A stretch of DNA of 64,000 nucleotides, from NCBI GenBank assembly GCA_029204225.1, contig CM055098.1, forward strand, positions 3,585,607 to 3,649,606, read 5' to 3'. Position numbers and translations under genes: made by a program. Positions 54,847-64,000 of this stretch are shown here, one piece after another (position 1 is the first letter of the stretch; each line of letters begins with the position of its first letter). The notes below the pieces were generated by a model. That model was not told the DNA's origin. It worked only from the letters and a program-made list of their open reading frames with translations, and made no database searches. The DNA is from Diphasiastrum complanatum (taxonomy: Eukaryota > Streptophyta > Lycopodiopsida > Lycopodiales > Lycopodiaceae).

Positions 54847-55080
54847 GTTCATATTCAAAAGTAAAAATAGAATTTATTTTTTAATATAATCTTCCAGTAC
54901 AATAACGCATACAACTCGCATTTCATTTATTTGGTATGTAGGGAAAAAAAAAAAGTATGAAAGCGAGGTAGTTCCTTATTCAAGTCAACTGGTAAATCTG
55001 TGGTACAGAGGATTCTATTTCATTGTGAACATTACTGATTTACCAGAACCATTTCATAAGGCTATTTTGGACGTCTTATT

Positions 55081-55826
55081 TCATGTGTTGGTCCAGATGC
55101 AGGGGCTTGGTTGGGTGCACACCTAGGTTTTCCACTCTTGCGATTCAACAATGACTTGTTTATCATTGCCCTTCGTACCAGATTGGGACTTCCACATCCG
55201 ATGTTAATAGGTCTCTCTAAGTGTTCGTGTGGGCATGTCTTGGATTCCTTGGGTACTCATCTTAAGCGGTGTCCCTTCGATGGAGATCATATAGTGTCAC
55301 ATGATTCCATTCGTGATGTTCTTGCTGCTATTGCTCATGATAGTGGTTTTCATGTTGTTCAAGAGCAGACGCACATTTTACCAGGGCCTTCTTTGCAACA
55401 TGTCGACGATGTGTTGACTTTGTTCTCTCGCATGAGGGAATTCACACTCTCAGAGATGTTGTTATTTTTTATCCGCCTCGTCATGACCTTCATCGCTCTT
55501 CCACCATGCAAGGGGCTATTGCATCTCACGCAACTCATGAAGAGAAGGAGCAAGATTATAATAAATGTGCACTTGGTGAAGATTTCATCCCCTTTGCTTT
55601 GGAAACATATGGATGTCTTCATAAAAAATTTAATGATTTTTTGTCATTATGTGCGGAGCTTGTTGTAAAACGCCACGGACAAGGTATTACGTTACCATCC
55701 GTCATGTTATCTTTTTTACCGTCAACATATTTCTATTGCATTGCAACATTCACAAGCACTTTCAAATTTTTGGCTAGGTCAATTTGCAGGAGCATATGTT
55801 TCAAAACTACTTGCATTAGCTATTAG
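55081..55826 (+). pseudogene. C-terminal tail of a non-LTR retrotransposon
   Basis: Reads AWLGAHLGFPLLRFNNDLFI, RTRLGLPHPMLIGLSKCSCG, LGTHLKRCPFDGDH, IRDVLAAIAHDSGFHVVQEQ. The CxC...HxxxC cluster is the zinc finger found after RT in several LINE-type proteins; the following HVDDVLT...RDVV-like stretch could be a restriction-like endonuclease core (inference). A frame change near 55425 moves the rest to 55506-55826 (FIPFALETYGCLHKKFNDFL). The RT itself is absent, so only the 3' end survives. Confidence 0.72.
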
Positions 55827-56093
55827 TGACACTATTCTAGTTAGTGATTTACATCAAGCAGTTGGTTTTGAGTAATTAATTTAACATTTTAAGTTTTACT
55901 AAAATTTTCAGATTAATTTCTCTTTGTCGTTCAACATAATAATTCTATATACTTTCATCTTTTGGTACCTTAATGGTTTTTCCATCCTTCATTAAAAGTA
56001 AGGTTTACTTACAAACTCAAAAGTAACAAAAACAAATAATGCACGTTCCATGATCCATGCCACATATATTTTAGGCTTTTGCTAATGACAGAG

Positions 56094-56974
56094 CTACAAG
56101 GTAAAAAATTTGACCCACTTGGAAGCAAAGCTAATTTTAGATGTCATTAGCATAACTTGAAATTCTATCTTTGGATTGAGCCAGCATGTATCAACTGTGT
56201 GCCCGTCTCTTCTGCATCTCACGCAAGTCTTCTTTTCTCCACCTTGCTGCTTCGACCTCCCTTTGCTCTTCCAGTTGCCTTTGTTGGTCCCCTCTGCTTG
56301 TTGATCACGATCCTGCCTTGGATTCGACTCCCTCTTAGGCTTGAATTGCTTCTTGGATTTTTCTTTGTTGCCGTAGAGGGCCTGGTCAGAGCCATCTTTG
56401 TGATCAAGATGTTCTCTAGCCTCGACTTCCTCTCGAATCTCAACAATTGCCTTTTCGAAGTTCATTGTAGGATCTTTCGCGAGCAGGGTTCTCATCGTCT
56501 GGACAGATCTGGGTAGGGCTCTCAACATGTAAGTGAGCTGCTTCTCAACTGACACTGGGTTCTCTGCTCTGGAGTTATGTAGTGATACAAATAGATCCTT
56601 CATCTTCCTTATGAAAGAAGTGAGGTCTTTTCCATCCCACTGTAAATTTGTCAGTTGATCTTCTAGCATCATTATTTGACTTTTTGATTTCGTTTGAAAT
56701 CTCGTGAGTAGTGCATCCCACATCTCCTTTGCTCAAGCGTGAGACTATCTTCGATGGATGAAGATAGCAAGGCTACTGCCTTGTCATTTTTCTCCCTCCA
56801 CTCACGTAGCTCTTTGCTTGATGTCATAGGCATTTCCTCTGTGCCATCCACCCAGCTTAATAAACCTTCGCCCTTGAGTATCAATGATGTTCTAACTTTT
56901 TAGGCTAGAAAATTAGATCATGAAGATTCAAAAATTGTACAAATCTTGCTCTGTATGTTGTTGATTGAAGCCAT
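56094..56974 (-). pseudogene. Copia Gag
   Basis: ATG at 56974 (MASINNIQSKICTIFE), two stops near 56918 and 56900, then SLILKGEGLLSWVDGTEEMP in one frame (56672-56884) and MWDALLTRFQTKSKSQIMML, LPRSVQTMRTLLAKDPTMNF and the zinc knuckle CVRCRRDGHTVDTC in another (56094-56723). Typical copia Gag (UBN2-like) with frameshift near 56720. No protease follows to the left. Confidence 0.85.
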
Positions 56975-57077
56975 TGCTTCTTAGGTCTATTCTCTTGTTG
57001 GTGGTTGTTTGTCTGAATGCTTGGCCTCCTGGAGCTGATAGCTTTCTGGGCTACATCAGATTATGACAAGGTAGGCA

Positions 57078-57090
57078 GGCTCTGACACCA
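57078..57090 (-). promoter_or_regulatory. Copia primer binding site
   Basis: Minus strand TGGTGTCAGAGCC, 4 nt inside the LTR end and about 100 nt before gag; matches tRNA-iMet with one difference. Confidence 0.82.
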
Positions 57091-57094
57091 CTCA

Positions 57095-58029
57095 TGTGAA
57101 AAGACTCGCAAAATCAAACAACAATTTGGATGGAGTTCGGATCTGATCGCTGGTCACTGCCAGTTGTATCGTTCCTACAATCCTCCAGAATGTAGTCAGG
57201 CACTACTGATCTACATTTGAAATCAAATTAACACGACATTCAACAAAGATTCAACCAAAGTGCAGAATTAAATGAACAAGAGTGAATTAGACATACGAAT
57301 AATAGTAGACTAATTTACAATCAAGATCAGACATGAGAAGAGTGACATATGCTCAACAACTACAAAATCATCTATTGATTTTCTAATTTTTCAAGCACTA
57401 CATGTAGATCCACGCAGTGCATTGGCGTGAGAGAAATACAGTTCTCTCACGAGCAATGCCTCGCTTACTAGCGGACTTGTTGGATCTCTATGGATCCTGC
57501 TTACAGAAACATGTCTCGCATGCAGGCGGACTTCTATTCTGTATATTTTTGTCTTGATTGCTTACTAGCATCAGACTACTTCATGTATATGTCTATGTGT
57601 CAAGTATCATCCAAAAGGTATATAGTCACTCCGTGTAACTTCTAGATTAGAGTAACTAAACATCTACAAGTAATCAGAAATTACAAGAGTGGCAGATTAG
57701 CCATGACCTAGAGTGTATCTGCTGATGTCATGCTATCAGATCAGATTATCTGTACTTCTGGGTACTTGCATAATCTTGCTGGTCCTTTTTGGAGCGTGAG
57801 GGTAGAAAAGGTGTCGTGACATTTTTCGTGTCACGTAGTTTGACTTTCTCGTCGTCTGACTTTCTCCTGTTGTACCACGAAAGATTCTCTTTCGCGAATC
57901 TTTCGCATTCAAGATGTTCACGAACATTTTTGCTTCGTGTCATTTGACTTTCGTGTTCGCGAACATTTTTGTCAGACAAAGGGCTGAAAGCTAGCAAAGG
58001 TTTGTAAATAGAAACGTTTTGTTTCTTCA
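57095..58029 (-). repeat. Copia LTR shared by two fragments
   Basis: About 935 bp. On the minus strand it begins TGAAGAAACAAAACG after a purine tract (58030-58040) and ends TCTTTTCACA before the primer site. It is thus the 3' LTR of the RT-RNase H fragment on its right and the 5' LTR of the gag fragment on its left. Contains CGTGTCACGTAG and CGAACATTTTT short repeats. Confidence 0.7.
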
Positions 58030-58040
58030 GTTCCCTCTCA
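58030..58040 (-). promoter_or_regulatory. Copia polypurine tract
   Basis: Minus strand TGAGAGGGAAC directly before the LTR start. Confidence 0.65.
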
Positions 58041-58055
58041 AAGCATGATAGCTTT

Positions 58056-59950
58056 ATGACCCCAAGACTGCTCCTCTATCTCTCAAAAAGTCCTTTGTCC
58101 AGGGCTTTGGTGAAGATGTCAGCAACCATGTCTTTCATTCCGATAAAGGTGGTCTGCATCATCTTCTTCTCAATTAGATCCCTGATCAAGTGGTACTTGA
58201 TCACGATGTGGTTTGTTCTCGAATGGAACACAGGATCTTTTGTCAGATGTATTGCAGATGTGTTATCCATCTGCAAGACCAGAGGCTCATTCCTTGTTTC
58301 GCCCAATTCGTCTAGGAACTGTCTGAGTCAGATTATCTCGTTGGCCATCTTTGCTGCTACAACGTATTCTGCCTCATAGGATGACTGAGCCACAATGGTC
58401 TGCTTCTTGCTAACCCAGAGCACTGCCGCTCCTGATGTGATGATGCACCACCTGAGACACATTTACAAACGTCCTTGAGGGATGCCCAGCTAGCATTACT
58501 GTAGGAAAGCATCCTGAAACTTGCATCACAACAATAACACAAGCCATAATCCCTCGTTAATTGAAGATATTGCAAAATTCATTTTGCAATGTTCCAATGT
58601 GTTGAGCTTGGATTCGTGCAGAATTGGCTCATCCTGAACACTGCATAAGTGATGTCAGGGCGTGTGTTGTCTATCTGCAAGGTACATCAGTGAACCTATA
58701 AGCTTCTTGTAAGGTGTGAGCTGCATCTGTTCTCTCTCTTCTTCAGTCCTCGGGCAATCATCGTTTGTCAGCACCGTTCCTGCGAGCATTGGAGTATTCG
58801 CTCCTTTGCAGTTCAGCATCCCAAAATCCTCTAGGATATTCTGGGTGTATCTGGACTAGTGAAGGTATAGCTTACCTAGCTTCTCCCAGATCCATGATCT
58901 CGAAATGTTTCAAGATGTCTTCCTTCACTTTAGCATCAACTTTTCACTCTTGCAAAGTATCAGAGTGTCGTCCACATACACAGCCACAATGATGATCTGC
59001 CCATCTGTGACTCTGACATACAAATTGGAATCAGCCAACAGTGGCTTGAATCCTAATGATTTTGGGCTTGATCTTTCTTCTTGTACCATTGTCAAACTAA
59101 CTAATTTAGACCGTAGATACTTCTATGCATTCTGCATGCATAATCAGGAAGTGAACTCAAGACATAACCGGGGGGTTGATCCATGTAGACCTCTTCGTCT
59201 AACTCGCCATGCAAGAAGGTTGTCTTCTCATCCACAATGTGGATCCTGAGGTCACGACCATAAGCAGCTGCATATTCAAATAGTAGACGTAGGGATGAAT
59301 GTTTGACAATAGGATAAAAGGTTTTAGAGTAGTCAATACCATCTCTCTGAGAAAATCCCTTCGCTACCAGTCTTGCCTTGTATTTTATGACATTCCCATC
59401 CGGTCCATACTTGAGCTTAAAAACCCATTTGCATTTGATAGTCTTGCACTTATGTGGTAATGGCTGCAATGTCCATACCCGGTTCTTCCTCATGGATTCC
59501 ATCTCTTCGTTCACGGCTTGGATCCATTTGTCCTTCTCTGGACATTCAATCGCTTCCTCGAAAGTCTGTGATTCGCTATTGAATCCACAGAACTCCTCTG
59601 ATGTAGAAGTAGAGCTTCCTGACATGTATCTTGTTGGCGCTCTTTGTGGTCTTATCGACCTTCTAGGAGGTCCTCCTGGGACAACAATGCCTTTGCCTTT
59701 GTCCGCTCTGCTACGTCCGGAACCATCCTGGTTTACAGGAACTGTAGCAGTAGGCTGCCTCTCGAATATTTCGTCTTCGGATTCATCACTCGAACAGGAA
59801 GTGACTCAAAATTTTTCGTTTTCGTGTTCGTCTTCTGCTCCGTCTGTCACTGGCGGCAGGTCATAGTACTATCTCTCCAAAACTTCATAGCTGACAGGAT
59901 TGTCATTGGCCATTGTCATGCTCTCATCAAATGAGACATCTCTCATTCTG
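58056..59950 (-). pseudogene. Copia reverse transcriptase and RNase H, 5'-truncated
   Basis: Minus strand. From about 59950: DESMTMANDNPVSYEVLER; 59101-59625 has ECPEKDKWIQAVNEEMESM, CKWVFKLKYGPDG, YKARLVAKGFSQRDGIDYSK, DEEVYMDQPPGYV and stops at YGLN-TAG; then VAVYVDDTLILCKSEKL; then DNTSAIHLTKDPVFHSRTNH and DIFTKALDKGLFE of RNase H, ending at the PPT. Many stops and a frame change after SEKL. Homologous, inverted, to 62590-64000. Confidence 0.88.
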
Positions 59951-62280
59951 AGATCTAGATCAATAAATCAGCATCTATCAATCAAGAGCAACCTTTAATC
60001 ATTAATCAAACACAAAGTACAGCCCCCACACACATGTGGAACAGTACATAGTACGACTTGTAGACTGAAAATAAAGTACAAATGACTTTGACCTTGCTTG
60101 GAACCAAAAAACAACAAATACATAGAGTAGAAACTCAAGTCTTGCCAATGAGCTCTCAAAAATAATCTAAGTGTTCACTATGGAGAGTCTCCTACATACA
60201 AAAGCAAATTTCCAGCATGTAATAAGGAAGTTAACTTGGCTTTCTTGCCCTAATTTGCCAACCTAGCCTCATTCCTAGAGTCATGCCAAGTAGGTGTTGG
60301 GGAAACTATTGATCAGCCCTGATAGCACTCTGTTGGAACACTATCATTCGTGAAGGATTCATTAGCACAAGATGTACTAGAGTTATCTAGGGGATGTCGT
60401 CCTTCCCAACAAATAAAAACAATGACAATAAATTGTAGTAGGATCTAGATTTGCTAGAGAAGTGAAGAATAGAGCTGTTCTGATTTATGTTTATAATGAA
60501 TATCGGTGTAGGTGTCATAGACAACCATAAAGAATTGCGAATAGATTAGACATCTATGAAATCATGTGATTATTCGTTAATGATATTCGTGACAGTGGAG
60601 AGAGAAGACTGAGAGGTATTTAAACATTTAGCATGAATGCAATATGATAGAAGAATAGCGAATCTGGATAGTAAATGTTGTAGTAACAACAATTAGATCA
60701 CAAGACAGTGATATTGAGCGCATGATCCTACTTACATAAACAATTAGTTGTTATAATTCAAAATACTTTACTCTCTCTATAATCTCTAACTTTGAGGTGT
60801 CAAATACTGAGTTACTAGATTTTTGGTCTTGAGATCTCTCTGATCGAAACTGTTCTGTCACTTGTCTACTGTGTCTTTGCACTAATCACTCATTTCCTTA
60901 TAAAATTGTTTGATGATCTTATGTTATTCTAATTTTACAAATACAAGATCATTAACAATTTTGTAGTTGATCAATAGACCGTTTATTCAATGAAGCATGA
61001 AGATGTAGATAGGTACTGTATGTTCAAATCATTTATGATTTTGTAAATTATGACTAAACCTCAAAATTTTCCAAAATACCCTTCAATTAACCAATGGCCT
61101 AACTTTTTTTCCATATCGGGAATAAGTACTCAAATTTACCACTGATAATTAGATCTTTATAGTTTTCGAATACTCTTTTTGAAATTACTGATGTCCCATA
61201 CCACCAACTCTTCCTTCAAGAAATCCCTGATAGCCTTCTTCGATATTCTAGAGATCCGAAGAATCAATCTAGAATCCCTATACCAAGTATAGGCACATAT
61301 CGGACCCAACCATTACAAAGAAGGCTGCTCATTGGAGGCTACTCAATAGATTGGAAAAGTTGTTGAGATTGGAATAATAAATTTTTTCCAAACTAGGGAC
61401 ATTGAAATTGAGTAAGAAGACTTTTGAGATTTCAAAGCCAATTCAACAAAATTGATAAGAGTCTACAACATATGGCTAGAATCCGTTTTGCTTGGGAAAT
61501 CATTGATAAACTTACAAGCAAAGGTATTTACTTTTGCCTCCAATGCATGTTAAACCTACTCAAGAGGAATTGGATTGGTTTCTAAAAAATCTCAGCTTGA
61601 AATTGGGCACTGAAATTTTTGATAGAAGTATGCTAGATTGGGCTCTAAATCTCTAGCCAAAAGTGGTTTTTTTCCATAAGGAATGCATGCTGATTTCTCT
61701 TACAGAAATGTTGTCCCATGAACTTTAAATGCATGCACTAGTTTAATGTTCAAAACTTCTTTCAACCTGTTGGGAAGATACCACTATTGCCTAATGGAAA
61801 AAGCTAGAATTTAGATTGAAATTATGGCTGCAAGAGGTGCGTTAGAGGCTGCCACATCAGTGTTGAATTCATGTCCTCCATTATTGCTCGCCTTGTGCTA
61901 AAACTAGTTGCCAATAGGGTCAGCATTGTTACTGCCTCATACTGCTCTTCCACGTTTTGTTTGAAGGACGGTTTTCAAAGCCAACAATTCTGCAGATTTA
62001 AGGGGGCCTTAAGTTTTTGTAGGAACTTGCTATAAGTCCTTTCTTATGACCATGATTATAGGGCTATGAGAATCCTTTCTACTTGAAGCCAACATTTTGC
62101 TGAAATAGATAGCAATTGAAGCATACCCACCATGGGCAAGGATAGCTATGGCTTTGATGCCAATATTAGATGCCAAGAACCACAATTAGAGCTAGAATAT
62201 CTCGATCCACCAGCCATCGCATCCTCTTTATAGAGAATGCATAGTTCTTGGAGACGGATCTAAACATCAAGTGAACAGTA
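59951..62280. other. AT-rich DNA without a gene
   Basis: No supported ORF. 60600-60850 shares words with the region around 40980-41990 (GAGAGAGA, GCGC...TGATCCTA, CTCTCTCTATAA), which suggests a related, tract-free relative of the 0.6-kb unit. It is the spacer of the inverted copia pair. Confidence 0.45.
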
Positions 62281-64000
62281 TTGGTTCATAGGACCCCTGC
62301 CAGATGCATGATGGCCTACTCGAAGGCTCCAAGGGTACTTTGGGCTGAAGTAGTAGCTATAGCCGCATACATCCAGAACAAGGTAGGGAAGTCTGGTGTC
62401 CCTCACATGACACCACACGAGTTATCGCAGGGTCTCACGTCAGAATCTTTGGCTGTGCAGCTTATGCACATATTTTTGATAAGCTTCGAAAGAAGCTTGA
62501 TGAGAAAGCTGAGCAGGGATTTCTGGTAGGTTATGACAACAATTCGTCATATTACAAACTCTACATGCCAGACATGCACACTGTGAAAACAGTGAGAGAT
62601 GTTAGATTTGATGAGAGCAAGAAAATGACCAATGACGATTCTATCATCTATGAAGTTCTGGAGAGACAGTGACAGAGGGAGCAAAAGACAAACACGAAAA
62701 CGAAGATTTTTGAGTCCCTTCCCATTCGAGTGACGATCTGAAGACGAAAGATTCGAGAGGCAGCCTACTGCTACAGTTCCTGTAAACCAGGATGGTTCCG
62801 AACCTAGTAGAGTGGCAAAGGCAAAGGCATTGCTGTCCCAGGAGGATCTCCTAGAAGGTCGATAAGACCACGAAGAGCATGAGCAAGATACATGCCAGAC
62901 ACCTCTGCTTCTACATCAGAGGAGTTCTGTGGATTCAGTGGCGAACCACAGACTTTCCATGAAGCGATTGAATGTCCAGAGAAGGACAAATGGATCCAAG
63001 TCATGAACAAAGAGATGGAATCCATGAGGAAGAACCGGGTATAGACGTTGCAGCCATTACCACATAAGCACAAGACTGTCAAATGCAAATGGGTTTTTAA
63101 GCTCAAGTATGGACCGGATGGGAATGTCATGAAATACAAGGCAAGACTGGTAGCCTACTCTAACAGCTTCTCTCTTGTCATCAAACATTCGTCCCTACAT
63201 TTATTATTTGCATATGCAGCTGCTTATGACCTCAGGATCCACATTGTGGACAAGAAAACCTTCTTGCATGGCGAATTAGATGAAGAGGTCTACATGGATC
63301 AACCCCCAGGTTATGTCTCGAGTTCACTTCCTGATTATGCATGCAGAATGCATAGAAGTATCTACGGTCTGAATTAGTCAGCTCGACAATGGTACAAGAA
63401 GAAAGATCAAGCCCTGAAATCATTAGAATTCAAGCCATTGTTGGCTATGTATGTGGACGACACTCTCATACTTTGCAAGAGTGAAAAGCTGATGCTGAAG
63501 TGAAGGAAGACATCTTGAAACATTTCGAGATCGTGGATCTGGGAGAAGCCAGGTGTTACCTAGGCTTGCAAATTGAAAGGGACCATGAGAGAGGTAAGCT
63601 ATACCTTCACCAGTCCAGATACACCCAAAAAACCCCAGAGGATTTTGGGATGCTGAACTGCAAAGGAGCGAATACTCCAATGCTTGCAGTAATGGTGCTG
63701 ACAAACAACGATTGTCCGAGGACTAAAGAAGAGAGAGAACAGATGCAGCTCACACCTTACAAGAAGCTGATAGGTTCGTTGATGTACCTTGCAGACAACA
63801 CATGTCCTGACATCGCTTATGTAGTGTTCAGGATGAGCCAATTCTGCACGAATCCAGGCTCAACACATTGGAAGACTGCAAAACAAATTTTGCAATATCT
63901 TCAATTAATGAGGGAGTATGGCTTGTGTTATTGTCGTGATTTAGGTTTCAGGATGCTTTCCTATAGTGATGCTAACTGGGCATCCCTCTAGGACATTTGT
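62281..64000 (+). pseudogene. Copia integrase C-terminus and reverse transcriptase, runs off window
   Basis: Starts in integrase (ARCMMAYSKAPRVLWAEVVA, VPHMTPHEL), then FLVGYDNNSSYYKLY, many stops, then RT: VKCKWVFKLKYGPDG (63072), HGELDEEVYMDQPPGYV, YGLN-TAG (63375), MYVDDTLILCKSEKL (63449), frame change, and KEDILKHFEIVDLGEARCYL through YCRDLGFRMLSYSDANWASL. A deletion after KPLLA removes about 20 residues present in the inverted copy. The copy continues beyond base 64000. Confidence 0.88.

Noticed and set aside
55359-55622. Minus-strand ORF within the LINE tail
   Set aside because: Shadow of the plus-strand CxC...HxxxC coding region.

Overview
This window reads as repeat-dominated nuclear DNA of a land plant. 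The evidence is the content: a young Ty3/gypsy chromovirus and several Ty1/copia elements primed by initiator tRNA-Met, a hAT-type transposase with plant-like introns, a Helitron, a decayed nuclear copy of plastid ndhA-ndhI, and the last three exons of a gene resembling the plant CW-type zinc-finger family. Penelope-like retroelements (PLEs), rare in flowering plants, hint at a non-angiosperm (gymnosperm, fern, lycophyte or bryophyte), but nothing here fixes the species. Almost every coding stretch is broken; the only nearly intact element is the chromovirus.

Layout. 1-11.8 kb: two tandem copies of a spliced hAT transposase gene, separated by minisatellites. The second copy is split by a 6.2-kb chromovirus (4201-10425) with a perfect 5-bp target duplication and LTRs differing at one base; its tail is proline-rich with two AT-hooks. 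12-17.4 kb: low-complexity DNA, then the 3' exons of the host-like gene (14446-15489). 17.4-19.5 kb: relics of an older gypsy element. 20.8-21.5 kb: a stray copy of a PLE flanking repeat. 21.6-25.0 kb: a minus-strand copia element with frameshifts. 25.7-40.1 kb: a head-to-tail PLE array on the minus strand, in which each 3' end abuts a (GA)n/(CT)n tract of about 115-135 bp and each coding region lies between long direct repeats (pseudo-LTRs). 40.7-41.9 kb: a 0.6-kb tandem duplication whose units each end in a (CT)n tract of over 180 bp. 42-47 kb: AT-rich DNA with diverged direct repeats. 47.1-52.6 kb: a minus-strand Helitron (Rep and PIF1-like helicase) with a GIY-YIG nuclease domain downstream on the same strand. 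53.4-54.85 kb: plastid-derived DNA. 55.1-55.8 kb: the tail of a non-LTR retrotransposon. 56.1-64 kb: copia remnants, including an LTR shared by two fragments and an inverted pair of copies with the same inactivating lesions.

The pieces do not form a pathway; they record successive insertions, tandem duplications at dinucleotide repeats, and decay. Many premature stops are of the C-to-T kind (CAG to TAG, CGA to TGA), as expected for methylated, silenced plant repeats. The observations most worth following are the PLE array with a conserved 3' hairpin next to (CT)n, and the Helitron with a possible GIY-YIG extension.
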